Shown here: in pieces, positions 42,970 through 52,603 of the stretch
How positions within the stretch are numbered: the stretch's first letter is position 1
Layout: every line of letters starts with the position of its first letter
Assembly: GCA_009774175.1 (NCBI GenBank)
Contig: VSNG01000006.1
Location: 1-64,000 of the forward strand
DNA from: Lachnospiraceae bacterium
GTDB lineage: Bacteria > Bacillota > Clostridia > Lachnospirales > Lachnospiraceae
Reading direction: 5' to 3'
Length of the DNA stretch: 64,000 nucleotides
Position numbers and translations under genes: made by a program
Notes under the pieces: model-generated
What the model was told of the DNA's origin: nothing
The model's database searches: none
The model's input: only the letters and a program-made list of their open reading frames with translations

Positions 42970-43887
42970 TCAATCCGCAGGCAGATACAGAGAAAAAACT
43001 GATCCATTCCCTATTTCAGAAACAAGCTGCAGGTATCCCGACTGCTGCCTCACGATTTCCCTGGCCAGATAAAGGCCGATCCCCACGCCCTGACTGTCAG
43101 AAACCGTTATTGAGCGGTAGAAACGCCCAAAGACCTTTGCCTGTTCTTCCTCCGTAATACCGATTCCCGTGTCCGCCACCTCCACGCTGACAAAAAGCTC
43201 ATAGGCCTTAACGCTTACGGTAACGCCGCCGGTTTCCGTATACTTGATCGCATTATCAATGAGGTTTCCCAGCGCTTCCAATGTCCACTTGAGATCAAAG
43301 CAGGCTTTAACGCCCTGCGCCTCTTCTGACAGCACATGCAAATACAGTCCCTTCTTCTGCGCTTTTGCAGCGTACTGTTCCCCTGCCTCCTCCAGAAGCG
43401 CGGACAGCGCATTTCTTTTCGGATGCAGCGCCAGAATCCCCGTTTCCAGTCTGGACAGCTTTACCAGCGACTGAATCAAAAAATCCAACTTCTTTATCTG
43501 CCCCTCCAACAGCTCGATTGTCTCCCTGTTTCCCGCAGCCTCCTCCTTCAGCAATTCCGCATACAGCAAAATATTGGCAAGAGGAGTCTTTGTCTGGTGG
43601 GAGATGTCCGCTATGAGGGTTTTCGTCTTCTCCTGTTCCGCTATGGCTTTTTTCTCCTGAACCTGTGAAGCGGAAATGTATTCGGCAAGCTTGCTCTCCA
43701 CGGACGCACACAGGGATTCGTCATAAATATCCGCCCGAAATGTCCCGTCCATTGCGGACTGTATCATGCTGCGCATCCGTTTCAGGCTGCGCTTTCTGGC
43801 AATAACATCCGCAGTCAGAATGATGACGGCTGCAAGCAGCAAGAAGATACCTGCCATAAAAAGGATCGTTCCTGTTTTAGTTTCCAT
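42970..43887 (-). CDS. Sensor histidine kinase
   Basis: A 305-residue kinase with one N-terminal membrane helix (ILFMAGIFLLLAAVIIL), almost no outer domain, a dimerisation domain with H-box ADISHQTKTPLANILL and an HATPase_c domain (GNLIDNAIKYTETG; DTGIGI; GVGIGLYLAREIVRQQSG). The short sensor fits a kinase that senses through its associated ABC transporter or membrane stress. I place the start at the ATG at 43887; a GTG at 43905 overlaps the regulator gene. Confidence 0.92.
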   Translation of the reverse strand: METKTGTILFMAGIFLLLAAVIILTADVIARKRSLKRMRSMIQSAMDGTFRADIYDESLCASVESKLAEYISASQVQEKKAIAEQEKTKTLIADISHQTKTPLANILLYAELLKEEAAGNRETIELLEGQIKKLDFLIQSLVKLSRLETGILALHPKRNALSALLEEAGEQYAAKAQKKGLYLHVLSEEAQGVKACFDLKWTLEALGNLIDNAIKYTETGGVTVSVKAYELFVSVEVADTGIGITEEEQAKVFGRFYRSITVSDSQGVGIGLYLAREIVRQQSGYLQLVSEIGNGSVFSLYLPAD

Positions 43888-43895
43888 ATTATTGC

Positions 43896-44678
43896 CTACT
43901 CCCACCGATACCCAATTCCATATACCGTCCTGATTCTATCCTGCCCGCCCAGCTTGTCCCGCAGGCGTTTCACCGTGACAGACAGCGTATTTTCATCCAC
44001 AAACTCCGCGTCCACAGACCAGATACAATCAAGTAACCTGTCTCTGCTCAGGGTGATACCGCGGTTTTCCACGAGAAAACGCAGAAGCTTCTGCTCGCTT
44101 TTGCTTAGCTCAATTTGTTCCTCTCCATGATAAAAAAGCATTTTGGCAAAGTGAAAACGATAGCCCCCGTCCAGAATCCAGCCCTCGTCCGCCGCAAATA
44201 CTGCCGGCTGTGCTCCATTTTCCGCCGTTCCACCGTTTATCCCATTACTGCGTTCCCCGATTCCCGCCCGTCTAAGCTGTGTGGCCACCCGCGCCCGCAG
44301 CACTGCAAGACTGAAGGGTTTCGTAATATAATCGTCTGCTCCGGCTTCCAGCCCTGCCACAATATCCGTTTCCATGTCGTTTGCCGTCAACATTATGACA
44401 AATATGTCATATTTCTCCTTGATCTTTTGCAGATAATTAAACCCATTGCCGTCAGGCAAATTCACATCCAACACTACCAGATCAAATGCTGTCCCAAACG
44501 CCGTATCTGTTCCAAACCGGCCGTTCGCCGCTTCAAGCAGTTTCTCCGCCTCTTTCAGCGTATGACAGCTGACCGTCTCCGTCTCGTTGTTTCTCAGAGC
44601 GCGGCAAAGACCGTCCGCCAGTGTAAGGTCGTCCTCCACAATCAAAATTCGGTATTTCCTTCCGCTATCTGTACCCAT
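43896..44678 (-). CDS. OmpR/PhoB-family response regulator
   Basis: A 260-residue regulator with receiver (ILIVEDDLTLADGL; phospho-acceptor in LVVLDVNLPDGNG; ending KPFSLAVLRARV) and winged-helix DNA-binding domain (ELSKSEQKLLRFLVENRG; RLRDKLGG; IRTVYGIGYRW). A glycine/asparagine-rich linker (about 140-165) joins them. Pairs with the histidine kinase gene downstream and probably controls the adjoining ABC transporter. Confidence 0.93.
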   Translation of the reverse strand: MGTDSGRKYRILIVEDDLTLADGLCRALRNNETETVSCHTLKEAEKLLEAANGRFGTDTAFGTAFDLVVLDVNLPDGNGFNYLQKIKEKYDIFVIMLTANDMETDIVAGLEAGADDYITKPFSLAVLRARVATQLRRAGIGERSNGINGGTAENGAQPAVFAADEGWILDGGYRFHFAKMLFYHGEEQIELSKSEQKLLRFLVENRGITLSRDRLLDCIWSVDAEFVDENTLSVTVKRLRDKLGGQDRIRTVYGIGYRWE

Positions 44679-44690
44679 GCCGTCCCCTTT

Positions 44691-46463
44691 TTATTTCAAT
44701 TCATTTGCCGTCACATAAAAGTGATGATAAATACCGCTCTGTGCCAGCAAACTTTCGTGTGTCCCTTCCTCCACGATTCCTTCCTCCGTCAAAACCAGAA
44801 TGCGGTCGGAACCCCGGATGCTGGACAGCCTGTGGGCAATGGTTATGGTGGTTCTGCCTTTCGCCAGCGCCTCCAGAGACCTCGCCACCTGAAACTCGCT
44901 CTCATTATCCAGCGCGGAAGTGGCTTCGTCCATAATCAGAATGGGCGGATTTTTTAAAAATACTCTGGCAATGCTGATCCGCTGCTTTTGCCCGCCGGAA
45001 AGCTTGACGCCGCGCTCCCCCACATAGGTATCATACCCGTCTTTGAGCGCCGTAATAAAATCATGGGCGCCAGCCCGCTTTGCAGCCTCGATTACTTCAT
45101 CCCGGGTCGCATTCTCCCTGCCGTAGGCAATGTTTTCATAAACCGTCCCGGAAAAAAGGTAAACATCCTGCTGCACCATACCGATATTCTGCCGCAGGCT
45201 CTTTATCGTATAATGGTGAATATTCTTCCCGTCCAGGCAGATTTCACCTTTGTCAATATCGTAAAAGCGGGGAAGCAGATTACAAAGTGTAGTCTTGCCG
45301 CCGCCGGAGGGCCCCACAATGGCAACCTTTTCTCCCGCGCGGATTTCCAGATTCAAATTCCGAAAAACAACGTTGTGATCATCGGGGTATTCAAAGCTGA
45401 CATTGTGAAATGAAATATTCCCCTGCGGATGCTCGCATTCTATCGCTCCCGGTTCATCAAAAATCTCAATATCGCTGTCCATGATCTGCACAAACCGTTC
45501 GATGCCCGTCATGCCACGCTGAAACTGCTCCGCAAACTCAATGATTCTGCGAATCGTGGCAATTAACGTGGTCACATACATCACATAGGCAACCAGATCT
45601 CCGGGCGCAATTTTCCCATATACCATAAAAATACCGCCCGCCGTAAGAAGCACCAGATACATAAGCCCGTCAAACGCTCTCGTGGTAGTCTGGAAAGCCG
45701 CCATAAAACGGTAGGTTTCCTTTTTTATCTGATAAAAATTCTGATTGTCCTGCTCGAACTTTTCCTTTTCCTTCTCCTCGTTGGTAAAGGCCTTGACCAC
45801 CTTCTGTCCCAGTAGGCTGTCCTCAATGCGGGCGTTCAGCTCTCCGATCTGCACCCGCTGCCTGCGAAAGGCCTCCCGCATCCGCAAATTAATAATGATA
45901 CAGGTCACCGCCATAACCGGCACTACCGAAAAAAGAATGAATGTCAGGCCCAAGCTGATACGCCCCAGAATAATAAAGGAAATCACCGCCTTGATTCCGG
46001 CAATAAAAAATTCCTCCGGGCAATGGTGGGAAAACTCCGTCACATCAAAAAGATCGTTTGTGATGCGCCCCATAATCTGCCCAACCTTGGTATTATTATA
46101 ATAAGTATCCGACAGCTTTTGCAGATGAGCATAGGCGTCCCGTCGCATGTCCGTCTCAATCCGCGTACCCATTACATGGCCCGTATAGGCCATATAAAAA
46201 TTGGCTATGGTATCGACAATCCGCAAAACCAAATACAGCGCGCCCAGACGTAAAATAACCGCCACCGTAAGGGACGCCAGATCGTTCATCCCCGTGTTGG
46301 TGATAAACCGAATAATCATCGGCAGCACCAGTTCACAGACAGTCGTCAGCGCAGCACAAAGCAGATCAATCAAAACAATGGGTAAATATTTTTTATAATA
46401 CGGAAGAAACCGTCGCAGCAGTTCTCCTGATTTGTAGGTTCGCGTATTTTCCTGTGTGTTCAT
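44691..46463 (-). CDS. ABC exporter (fused membrane and ATPase domains)
   Basis: A 590-residue half-transporter. Residues 1 to about 330 form a six-helix exporter domain; then the ATPase has Walker A GPSGGGKTT, signature LSGGQKQRISIARVF, Walker B ILIMDEATSALD and H-switch AHRLSSI. The partner may be itself or another half. GGGAG precedes the ATG. Substrate is not predictable; it ends 13 nt before the response regulator gene and probably shares its operon. Confidence 0.92.
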   Translation of the reverse strand: MNTQENTRTYKSGELLRRFLPYYKKYLPIVLIDLLCAALTTVCELVLPMIIRFITNTGMNDLASLTVAVILRLGALYLVLRIVDTIANFYMAYTGHVMGTRIETDMRRDAYAHLQKLSDTYYNNTKVGQIMGRITNDLFDVTEFSHHCPEEFFIAGIKAVISFIILGRISLGLTFILFSVVPVMAVTCIIINLRMREAFRRQRVQIGELNARIEDSLLGQKVVKAFTNEEKEKEKFEQDNQNFYQIKKETYRFMAAFQTTTRAFDGLMYLVLLTAGGIFMVYGKIAPGDLVAYVMYVTTLIATIRRIIEFAEQFQRGMTGIERFVQIMDSDIEIFDEPGAIECEHPQGNISFHNVSFEYPDDHNVVFRNLNLEIRAGEKVAIVGPSGGGKTTLCNLLPRFYDIDKGEICLDGKNIHHYTIKSLRQNIGMVQQDVYLFSGTVYENIAYGRENATRDEVIEAAKRAGAHDFITALKDGYDTYVGERGVKLSGGQKQRISIARVFLKNPPILIMDEATSALDNESEFQVARSLEALAKGRTTITIAHRLSSIRGSDRILVLTEEGIVEEGTHESLLAQSGIYHHFYVTANELK

Positions 46464-46543
46464 ACTATGCTCCCTGTATTATTTTAGCCGTGCTTTCGGA
46501 TATATTGTAAGCTTACGGACAGGAAAAGACAAGCCGCAAAAAT

Positions 46544-47264
46544 CTATTTTTTCCTCCCGTTATATTCCACAATCTGCAAAAAATCATCCTCCGACAAAGC
46601 CACTCCTTCCTTCCAGATAATTTGGGCTAATGCGCTTACTTCCTCCTTCTTCAAGTACAGGCAGACCTCTTCCAGTCTGGCAGGATCAACCGGCTTTTTC
46701 CCTTTCAACACCCGATAGGCATATTCCAGATTTTCATCTCGGTAAACGCCGTCAAAATCTTTCTTCTTCATTCCGCTAAAAGAGATACTGACATCTTTCA
46801 GTTTAGCCTTCTGCCCTACCATCCTTATTACATTTCTGCCTTCGGGAAGGGTAAGCTTTACCGTATTTTCTTCTCCGCTTTCATTGAGCGTCTGCACGGT
46901 CTGATCCGGTCTGACCCAGACAACCTTAAAACGACCGTTATTAAGATCGAAGGCGAAGGCTATCTCCAGCGTTGTTTCCTTATTGGCATACAGAATCCAC
47001 CAGTCGCTCTCACTGTCTCCTGCAATCAAGGCGTCGTCTTCATACGTCCGATACGCCGGGATTCCAAAAACCGATCAGCATAGGGCTGTCGACTGCATCG
47101 CACTCATACAGCGAAATATTTCTGCCGATTCCAAGTCTCTCCCGAATCTCTGCGCTTTTAATCAGCGCCTTCTCATCCGTAACGGGCCTGCACGCCGCAC
47201 GGCTTCCCCTGACAATACCGCATCTCCTGTACCGTCCTCTGCGCTTGGCGAAATTTCTGACGGC
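46544..47264 (-). pseudogene. Decayed M56 (BlaR1-like) peptidase gene
   Basis: The stretch next to blaI contains two fragments in different frames. Fragment 1 (ending about 47040) reads DEKALIKSAEIRERLGI then SLYECDAVDSPMLIGFWNPG, the typical segment between membrane helices of M56/BlaR1 proteins. Fragment 2 (about 46544-47062, other frame) begins FGIPAYRTYEDDALIAGDSES and continues for 160 residues of an extracytoplasmic-type domain. The N-terminal membrane helices, the HExxH zinc motif and the middle are gone. So the sensor-protease gene has been deleted and shifted. Confidence 0.65.
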
Positions 47265-47266
47265 AT

Positions 47267-47635
47267 CTACACGTACCCGCTCCCCGCGGCAATTTCCGTC
47301 ACGATATCCTCATTGTCCGTTGCGACATCCGTTTCAAACACCGCCGCCAGATTCCTTGCATTCCCTTTGAAGAACTTATCCAGGAAGCTTTTCGTCTCTC
47401 CTTTTACATAGTCATTTCGCGATACAAGCGGGGTATAATAGTAAACCTCTCTCTTTTCCTGCGCGAGAGCGCCTTTATCAAGCAGTCTGCGAATTAACGT
47501 CAATACCGTGGTGCGCTCCCAGTCCTTCTTATCGTTCAGCCGTACGCGAATCTCATTGGCATTCAGCGCTTCCCCCGCCGTCCACAATGTTTCCAATATT
47601 TCCAGTTCCGCATCAGATATTTTTGTGTCCTTCAT
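47267..47635 (-). CDS. blaI: BlaI/MecI/CopY-family repressor
   Basis: A 122-residue winged-helix repressor with the family start KISDAELEILETLWTAGEALNANEIRVRL and the recognition helix ERTTVLTLIRRLLDKG. It is released by proteolysis after signalling by a BlaR1-like protease, but its adjacent protease gene is decayed here. An inverted repeat matching its operator lies upstream. Confidence 0.9.
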   Translation of the reverse strand: MKDTKISDAELEILETLWTAGEALNANEIRVRLNDKKDWERTTVLTLIRRLLDKGALAQEKREVYYYTPLVSRNDYVKGETKSFLDKFFKGNARNLAAVFETDVATDNEDIVTEIAAGSGYV

Positions 47636-47714
47636 CCTTTCCCCCTGTTTTGGCCGGTTGTTATTTTCCTGTCAGCTCTGTTGTCTATGATTGTAAACTT
47701 TTTATGTATTCATA

Positions 47715-47730
47715 GTTTACACTTGTAAAC
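47715..47730 (-). promoter_or_regulatory. BlaI-type operator
   Basis: The perfect palindrome GTTTACA-CT-TGTAAAC fits the BlaI/MecI TACA-N-TGTA consensus. A second half-site TTGTAAAC lies about 25 bp closer to the gene (47691-47698). Probably autoregulation of blaI. Confidence 0.65.
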
Positions 47731-47785
47731 AAACTCGTCAATTCCATTTCCCAAACCTTTTAGATGCCGCCTTTAAATATCTTTC

Positions 47786-47814
47786 TTGCTTTCGATTTTA
47801 TGCATGTGTATAAT
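47786..47814 (+). promoter_or_regulatory. Predicted promoter of the DUF3239-like gene
   Basis: TTGCTT (47786-47791), 17-nt spacer, perfect TATAAT (47809-47814), followed by a leader of about 65 nt to the TTG start. Confidence 0.7.
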
Positions 47815-47884
47815 GAAAGAAACATGTTGTTACTAACGTCCTGATTTTGTTATATCTTTATTATTGTAAAAGGGAGGTAGAAAA

Positions 47885-48595
47885 TTGGTAGATTATTCAC
47901 AATTTGAGGCAAGTACAAAGTCCGGCATCCACGCGGATGTACAGCGCATAAGGCAGCACGATGAAATTATAAGGGCGGTAGTTAAAAAGAGAAAAAACTC
48001 TGCGGTTATCTGCGTTTGTTTTGCCTGTCTGGCCGGGGTTACATTTTTAAAAAGCTGGATTCCCGCCGTTATTTTCCTTCTGCTCGCATTATTCTTCCTA
48101 TGGCGGGCCGTCGGCAAATTTTCTGACGAATACTTAAGGGAAATGTACGAGGAAGGCCTTTTAGTTCCCGGAATGATTGTGAAAACGCAGCCTCTGACAA
48201 TCATGGCAATCGCAAATATGGTTGCGCATGACGGCGCGCCAACCGTAAACGGATGCTACTGTCTGGAGGCAAAGGCTCTCGACGGGGCAAATATAGAATT
48301 ATATGAAAAGATCCCCTGCTCCTGCTTTTTCTGCTATGAAGGGGGCGATTATCACTCCTCCTTCCAGCCTCACCCCCTCTACTGGGGCACTACGGATCAG
48401 ATGGCGATTCATGAAGCGTTAAGACAGGTGGAAGCGGACAATAAAGAAAATTCCAGAGACGAATGGGAGGTTCTTAAAGAAGTGGCGCAGAAATTCCCCG
48501 ATCTTGGAAACGGAAATATGATTCTGCTGGACGAAAACTATGTCCCTTTCGGGAAAAAGAATTACATGGACAGCAATCATCAGCCCCTCGACTAA
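47885..48595 (+). CDS. DUF3239-like membrane protein, TTG start
   Basis: A 236-residue protein with two close membrane helices (about 40-80: ICVCFACLAGVTFLKSW and VIFLLLALFFLWRAV) and a soluble C-terminal region with the motif LVPGMIVKTQPLTIMAIANM. I think this is DUF3239, at modest confidence. The start is TTG at 47885, with GGGAGG seven nucleotides before it. Function unknown. Confidence 0.55.
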   Translation: MVDYSQFEASTKSGIHADVQRIRQHDEIIRAVVKKRKNSAVICVCFACLAGVTFLKSWIPAVIFLLLALFFLWRAVGKFSDEYLREMYEEGLLVPGMIVKTQPLTIMAIANMVAHDGAPTVNGCYCLEAKALDGANIELYEKIPCSCFFCYEGGDYHSSFQPHPLYWGTTDQMAIHEALRQVEADNKENSRDEWEVLKEVAQKFPDLGNGNMILLDENYVPFGKKNYMDSNHQPLD

Positions 48596-48606
48596 GAAGC
48601 CCTCCG

Positions 48607-49905
48607 TCATCTCTCATAATATGACAGAAAGGCTTCCCTTGTATAGAGCTGATCCGCCACAGCCCCAAACTCCCGGATGGAATGCATGGCCAAAACCGGC
48701 GCGCCAATATCAACCGTCGGTATCGTAGTCAGCCCGGAAAGCGCGGGGCCAATGGTGGAACCGCCTGCTATGTCGTTACGGTTTACAAACTTCTGGAAGG
48801 GAACCTCCGCCCGCTCGCAGGCCTTCATAAAATAAGCGGCGCTTACTGCCGTGGTGGCATACCGCTGGGACGCGGAATACTTAATTACAGGCCCTCCCCC
48901 TAAGATAGGCCGTGTTTCCCCATCGTGCTTATCCCCGTAATTGGGATGCACCGCGTGGGCCAGATCCGCCGAAACGGAAGTGGAATTGGCAACCGCCTGG
49001 AAGTATTCCTCGTCCGTCATGCCAAGATTTTTACAGATACGGTTCAAAATATGCCGCAAAAGCCCGGAATTTGCTCCCTGCGCGGTGGTGCTCCCCACCT
49101 CCTCGTTATCAAAGGCCGCAAACACCTGGCAGCCTGTTCTCCTGTCCGCCTGCGTCAATGCGCAAAGGCCTGCATAAACCATGGACAGATCGTCAAGCCG
49201 TGACGCCGAGATAAATTCTTGATTCTTACCCGTGAAAAGTCCCTTCTGGTATTCATACAAAAACAGCTCGTAATCCACGATATCTGTTTTCTGTGTTTCC
49301 GTTTCTTTCTGAATCAGATCAAACAGATAATCCTCTTTTTCCACATCCTCTTCCTTCATACATAAAAGAGGCAGCATATCGGTCTGCTTATTATACGAGC
49401 CTTTTTCATTCACGTCCTTATGAAAATGAATGCAGAGACTCGGCAGCATAAAGACAGGTTTATCTATTTTAATCAGCTTTTCCCGAAGCGCTCCGTTTTC
49501 TTTTACAATCAGACGACCTGCCACGGCAAGCGGCCTGTCAAACCAGGTATGCAAAATAGCGCCGCCATAGATTTCCACATTGACTTTGACGTAACCGTCC
49601 GCCGTGATACTGCATGGACCCGGCTTAATCTTGAGACAGGGGGAATCCGTATGCGCGCCTATTATCCGAAACCCCTCTTTTGAAAGATCGCCCCCGCCCA
49701 CTGCAAAGGCAATAAGCGCCGAACTGTTTTTGACGACAAAATACTTACCGCCCTCCTGCAAAGACCAGCTTTCCGTCTCTTTTAACTCCTGAAATCCGCC
49801 GGATTTCAAAAGCGCGGCTCCGTTTTCCACAGCGTGATAAGCTGTAGGACTGTCATTCAAATACTGCAATAAATCCACCGCAAATTTTTCTGCTTTTTTA
49901 TCCAT
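48607..49905 (-). CDS. apeB: M18-family aminopeptidase
   Basis: A 432-residue zinc aminopeptidase. Metal-binding motifs: GAHTDSPCLKIKPG (near residue 80), DNEEVGSTTAQGA (near 245) and HAVHPNYGDKHDG (near 308). Family members are large oligomers that remove acidic or neutral N-terminal residues from peptides in the cytoplasm. AAAGGGT precedes the ATG. Confidence 0.94.
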   Translation of the reverse strand: MDKKAEKFAVDLLQYLNDSPTAYHAVENGAALLKSGGFQELKETESWSLQEGGKYFVVKNSSALIAFAVGGGDLSKEGFRIIGAHTDSPCLKIKPGPCSITADGYVKVNVEIYGGAILHTWFDRPLAVAGRLIVKENGALREKLIKIDKPVFMLPSLCIHFHKDVNEKGSYNKQTDMLPLLCMKEEDVEKEDYLFDLIQKETETQKTDIVDYELFLYEYQKGLFTGKNQEFISASRLDDLSMVYAGLCALTQADRRTGCQVFAAFDNEEVGSTTAQGANSGLLRHILNRICKNLGMTDEEYFQAVANSTSVSADLAHAVHPNYGDKHDGETRPILGGGPVIKYSASQRYATTAVSAAYFMKACERAEVPFQKFVNRNDIAGGSTIGPALSGLTTIPTVDIGAPVLAMHSIREFGAVADQLYTREAFLSYYER

Positions 49906-49940
49906 GCTTTACCCTTTCTAACTCTGCTTATGCGTGCAAA

Positions 49941-49966
49941 TCCGCACCCCGTCTCCAGGGTGCGGA
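49941..49966 (-). terminator. Probable terminator of ahcY
   Basis: A nine-base-pair stem TCCGCACCC/GGGTGCGGA, followed on the minus strand by TTTGCACGC. The T-run is short. Confidence 0.5.
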
Positions 49967-49993
49967 CGTTCCTGCTCCTATTTATCTGTCGAA

Positions 49994-51241
49994 TTACAAC
50001 GCATAGCTGTTTAAATACTTCTCCTGCTCCGGTGTCAGCACATCAATTTCCTTGCCGAGAAATGCAAGCTTTCTCCTTGCCACATCCTTGTCCACTTCCT
50101 CCGGCACATCAATCAGCTTCTCATTAAGCTCCTTACCATGCTCCACCAGATATTTCGCGGAAAGAGCCTGAATGGCAAAGCTCATATCCATAATCTCCGC
50201 CGGGTGTCCGTCTCCGGCCGCCAGATTCACAAGACGGCCCTCCGCCAATACGAAAATCCACTGACCTGTGGGTAACTTGTATCCCATAATATTCTTTCTC
50301 TGCTCTCTGGTTTCCACCGCGTTGGCTTTCAGCCACGCCATGTCGATTTCACAGTCAAAGTGGCCTGCGTTACAAAGAATCGCGCCCTCTTTCATCTCGG
50401 CAAAGTCTTCCTTGTCGATTACGCCGTCGCAGCCCGTCACGGTAATAAAGAAATCGCCCACCTTTGCGGCTTCCTTCATGGGCATTACGTCAAATCCGTC
50501 CATAACCGCTTCGATTGCCTTTATCGGATCAATCTCTGTGACAATAACCCTCGCGCCAAGGCCCTTGGCTCTCATGGCCGTACCCTTACCGCACCAGCCG
50601 TAACCTGCAACGACTACGATCTTACCCGCAACAATTAAGTTAGTTGTCCTGTTAATGCCGTCCCATACAGACTGGCCCGTGCCGTATCTGTTATCAAAGA
50701 AATGCTTACATGCCGCATTGTTGACACGCACCATGGGGAATTTCAGATCTCCCGCCCTGTTCATTGCTTCCAGACGGATAATGCCTGTGGTAGTCTCCTC
50801 ACAGCCTCCGATAATGTTCGGAATAAGATGCTGCATCTGTGTGTGCACCATAGTCACCAGATCGCCCCCGTCGTCAATGATGATATTGGGCCCCGCCTCC
50901 AGCACGTGGCGGATATGGGTCTCGTATTCTTCCGGGGTTGCATCATACCAGGCATGCACTTCAAGTCCTGCCTTCACAAGCGCCGCCGCCACATCGTCCT
51001 GTGTGGAAAGGGGATTTGACCCCGTCACATACATCTCGGCGCCGCCGGCCGCCAACACCAGACACAGATAAGCGGTCTTTGCCTCCAGATGAACAGACAA
51101 TGCCACCTTCTTACCCGCAAAAGGTTTCGATTCCGTAAACTCTTTCTCCAGTGTGCGGAGCAGATCACAGTTCCTCTTAACCCACTCGATCTTTCTCTCA
51201 CCGGATTCGGCAAGATTAACGTCTCTGATTTCGCTACTCAT
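49994..51241 (-). CDS. ahcY: Adenosylhomocysteinase
   Basis: A 415-residue NAD-dependent enzyme that splits S-adenosylhomocysteine into adenosine and homocysteine. NAD-binding motif AGYGWCGKGTAMRAKGLGA; substrate region HLEAKTAYL, NNAACKHFFDN; C-terminal GEIDVLTPEQEKYL. It is the shorter form, without the roughly 40-residue insert of eukaryotic enzymes. AGGAGG stands before the ATG. Belongs to methyl-cycle salvage together with the deaminase at 52936. Confidence 0.96.
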   Translation of the reverse strand: MSSEIRDVNLAESGERKIEWVKRNCDLLRTLEKEFTESKPFAGKKVALSVHLEAKTAYLCLVLAAGGAEMYVTGSNPLSTQDDVAAALVKAGLEVHAWYDATPEEYETHIRHVLEAGPNIIIDDGGDLVTMVHTQMQHLIPNIIGGCEETTTGIIRLEAMNRAGDLKFPMVRVNNAACKHFFDNRYGTGQSVWDGINRTTNLIVAGKIVVVAGYGWCGKGTAMRAKGLGARVIVTEIDPIKAIEAVMDGFDVMPMKEAAKVGDFFITVTGCDGVIDKEDFAEMKEGAILCNAGHFDCEIDMAWLKANAVETREQRKNIMGYKLPTGQWIFVLAEGRLVNLAAGDGHPAEIMDMSFAIQALSAKYLVEHGKELNEKLIDVPEEVDKDVARRKLAFLGKEIDVLTPEQEKYLNSYAL

Positions 51242-51282
51242 GATAGTGTCCTCCTACAATATTAATCATCAGCCGAATTTTT

Positions 51283-51315
51283 ATTATAGTGATGGTCGTC
51301 TGTCCTATCATCACT
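51283..51315 (-). promoter_or_regulatory. Possible operator/promoter of ahcY
   Basis: A TATAAT (minus strand, 51283-51288) adjoins the inverted repeat AGTGATG-N14-CATCACT (51288-51315). No U-run follows, so it looks more like an operator over the ahcY promoter than a terminator of the upstream gene. No good -35 is visible, consistent with a regulated promoter. Confidence 0.4.
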
Positions 51316-51342
51316 GATTATAATTTCAAGACCGGCTCCTGT

Positions 51343-52575
51343 TTATACGCTGGTCTCAAAAAACACCTTCTTATACCAGCATACCGTCTCTGTATAAGCC
51401 TGATAAATCATATCCGTATCTACGTTAAGTACGATAAGCTGTCTGCTGATTTCCTGCCAGTCCGCCGCCTCATAGCTCACCACAAAGGAGTAAATATTAG
51501 CCAGATCTCCCGTCCTGTGTATCAGCGCATCCTCAATCTCTTTTGAAATCGTAACTTTTTTAAGCGCCTCTTCCATGGGCATGTTCAAAATAATATCCAG
51601 AATGGAGAATAACCCCATCAGAAATACTTCCGCAGATTTCATCCCCAGACCAAAAATCGGCGCAAGAGATTCCATAAATTTCGCGCGAAGCATGGACGTT
51701 CTTGCCACCTCGTTAGGCCTGTCTGCACACAGCTCCTTTGTGATTACGGTGTTAATCCACTTCTTTAACTCGCGCTGGCCCAAAATAGCCGCCGCGTGAC
51801 GGATGGACGTCACCTGAGAATTAATGGCAATATGATTTACCATCTTTAAAAGCTCTACCACCAACGCGGTATCGCGGCCGATAACATCCGCCGCCTCGGT
51901 CAGTTCAAAGTCAACATCATTAACAATGTTCATCAATTCCAGATAATTGATCTTTAACGGAGAAACCTCTGTCTCGCCCTTGGTAATCGGTATTCGATAA
52001 AATTTACCTTCAAATACATAAAAATCATCGTCATCCTTTAAGCTGTCAAAAATATCCTGGCTGTCAATGTTCCCCACGCAAATCTTCATCTGCGGATACT
52101 GCCTTTTGAAATAAATCTTTGCCTTGGAGATGTCAACCTCTTTCTGATCCAAAATAACATAATCCATCAGCTGCAACAATTCTCTGTTTTCTTCATAACG
52201 GCTGACGGGCAGCTTTGACATTGCCAGCTTATACCCCCTGCTTTTAAGCTGCATGAAACGGTTTCTGTACGCATCGTTATTCTCTACTTCTCCATCAAAC
52301 ATCAGAACAACTCTGCCCCGGAACTCATCACATTTCGATTCCAGATCAGAAAATACCGCGATATGAGTCACCGGAATCAGTACATTCGTCCCCGGCGAGA
52401 GCGTGTCTATACCAATATTATGCACGATCTCCAGACCTTCGATCTCAGCCAGACCGTTGGGACTGCTCGTGCCGAAAATCGGCGGATTCAAAAGACAGTT
52501 GTCTCTCTGTGAGGCCACCGCGTAAGCCGTGACCTTCATGTTCTTATCAAAGTATGGTATCAGTGTTGCCAGCAT
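51343..52575 (-). CDS. EAL/HDOD-domain protein (YuxH-like)
   Basis: A 410-residue protein with an N-terminal EAL-like fold (about 1-200) lacking the EAL catalytic motif, and a C-terminal HDOD domain (about 205-405; LMNIVNDVDFELTEAADVIGRDTALV, then MKSAEVFLMGLFSILD). This matches the YuxH type. Such proteins act in signalling without cyclic-di-GMP hydrolysis. The start is the ATG at 52575 with GGGAGGGAAAGGAA before it; a longer frame reaches into the tandem repeats upstream but is not the likely start. Confidence 0.82.
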   Translation of the reverse strand: MLATLIPYFDKNMKVTAYAVASQRDNCLLNPPIFGTSSPNGLAEIEGLEIVHNIGIDTLSPGTNVLIPVTHIAVFSDLESKCDEFRGRVVLMFDGEVENNDAYRNRFMQLKSRGYKLAMSKLPVSRYEENRELLQLMDYVILDQKEVDISKAKIYFKRQYPQMKICVGNIDSQDIFDSLKDDDDFYVFEGKFYRIPITKGETEVSPLKINYLELMNIVNDVDFELTEAADVIGRDTALVVELLKMVNHIAINSQVTSIRHAAAILGQRELKKWINTVITKELCADRPNEVARTSMLRAKFMESLAPIFGLGMKSAEVFLMGLFSILDIILNMPMEEALKKVTISKEIEDALIHRTGDLANIYSFVVSYEAADWQEISRQLIVLNVDTDMIYQAYTETVCWYKKVFFETSV

Positions 52576-52603
52576 TTCCTTTCCCTCCCCCAAATACAGA
52601 TGC

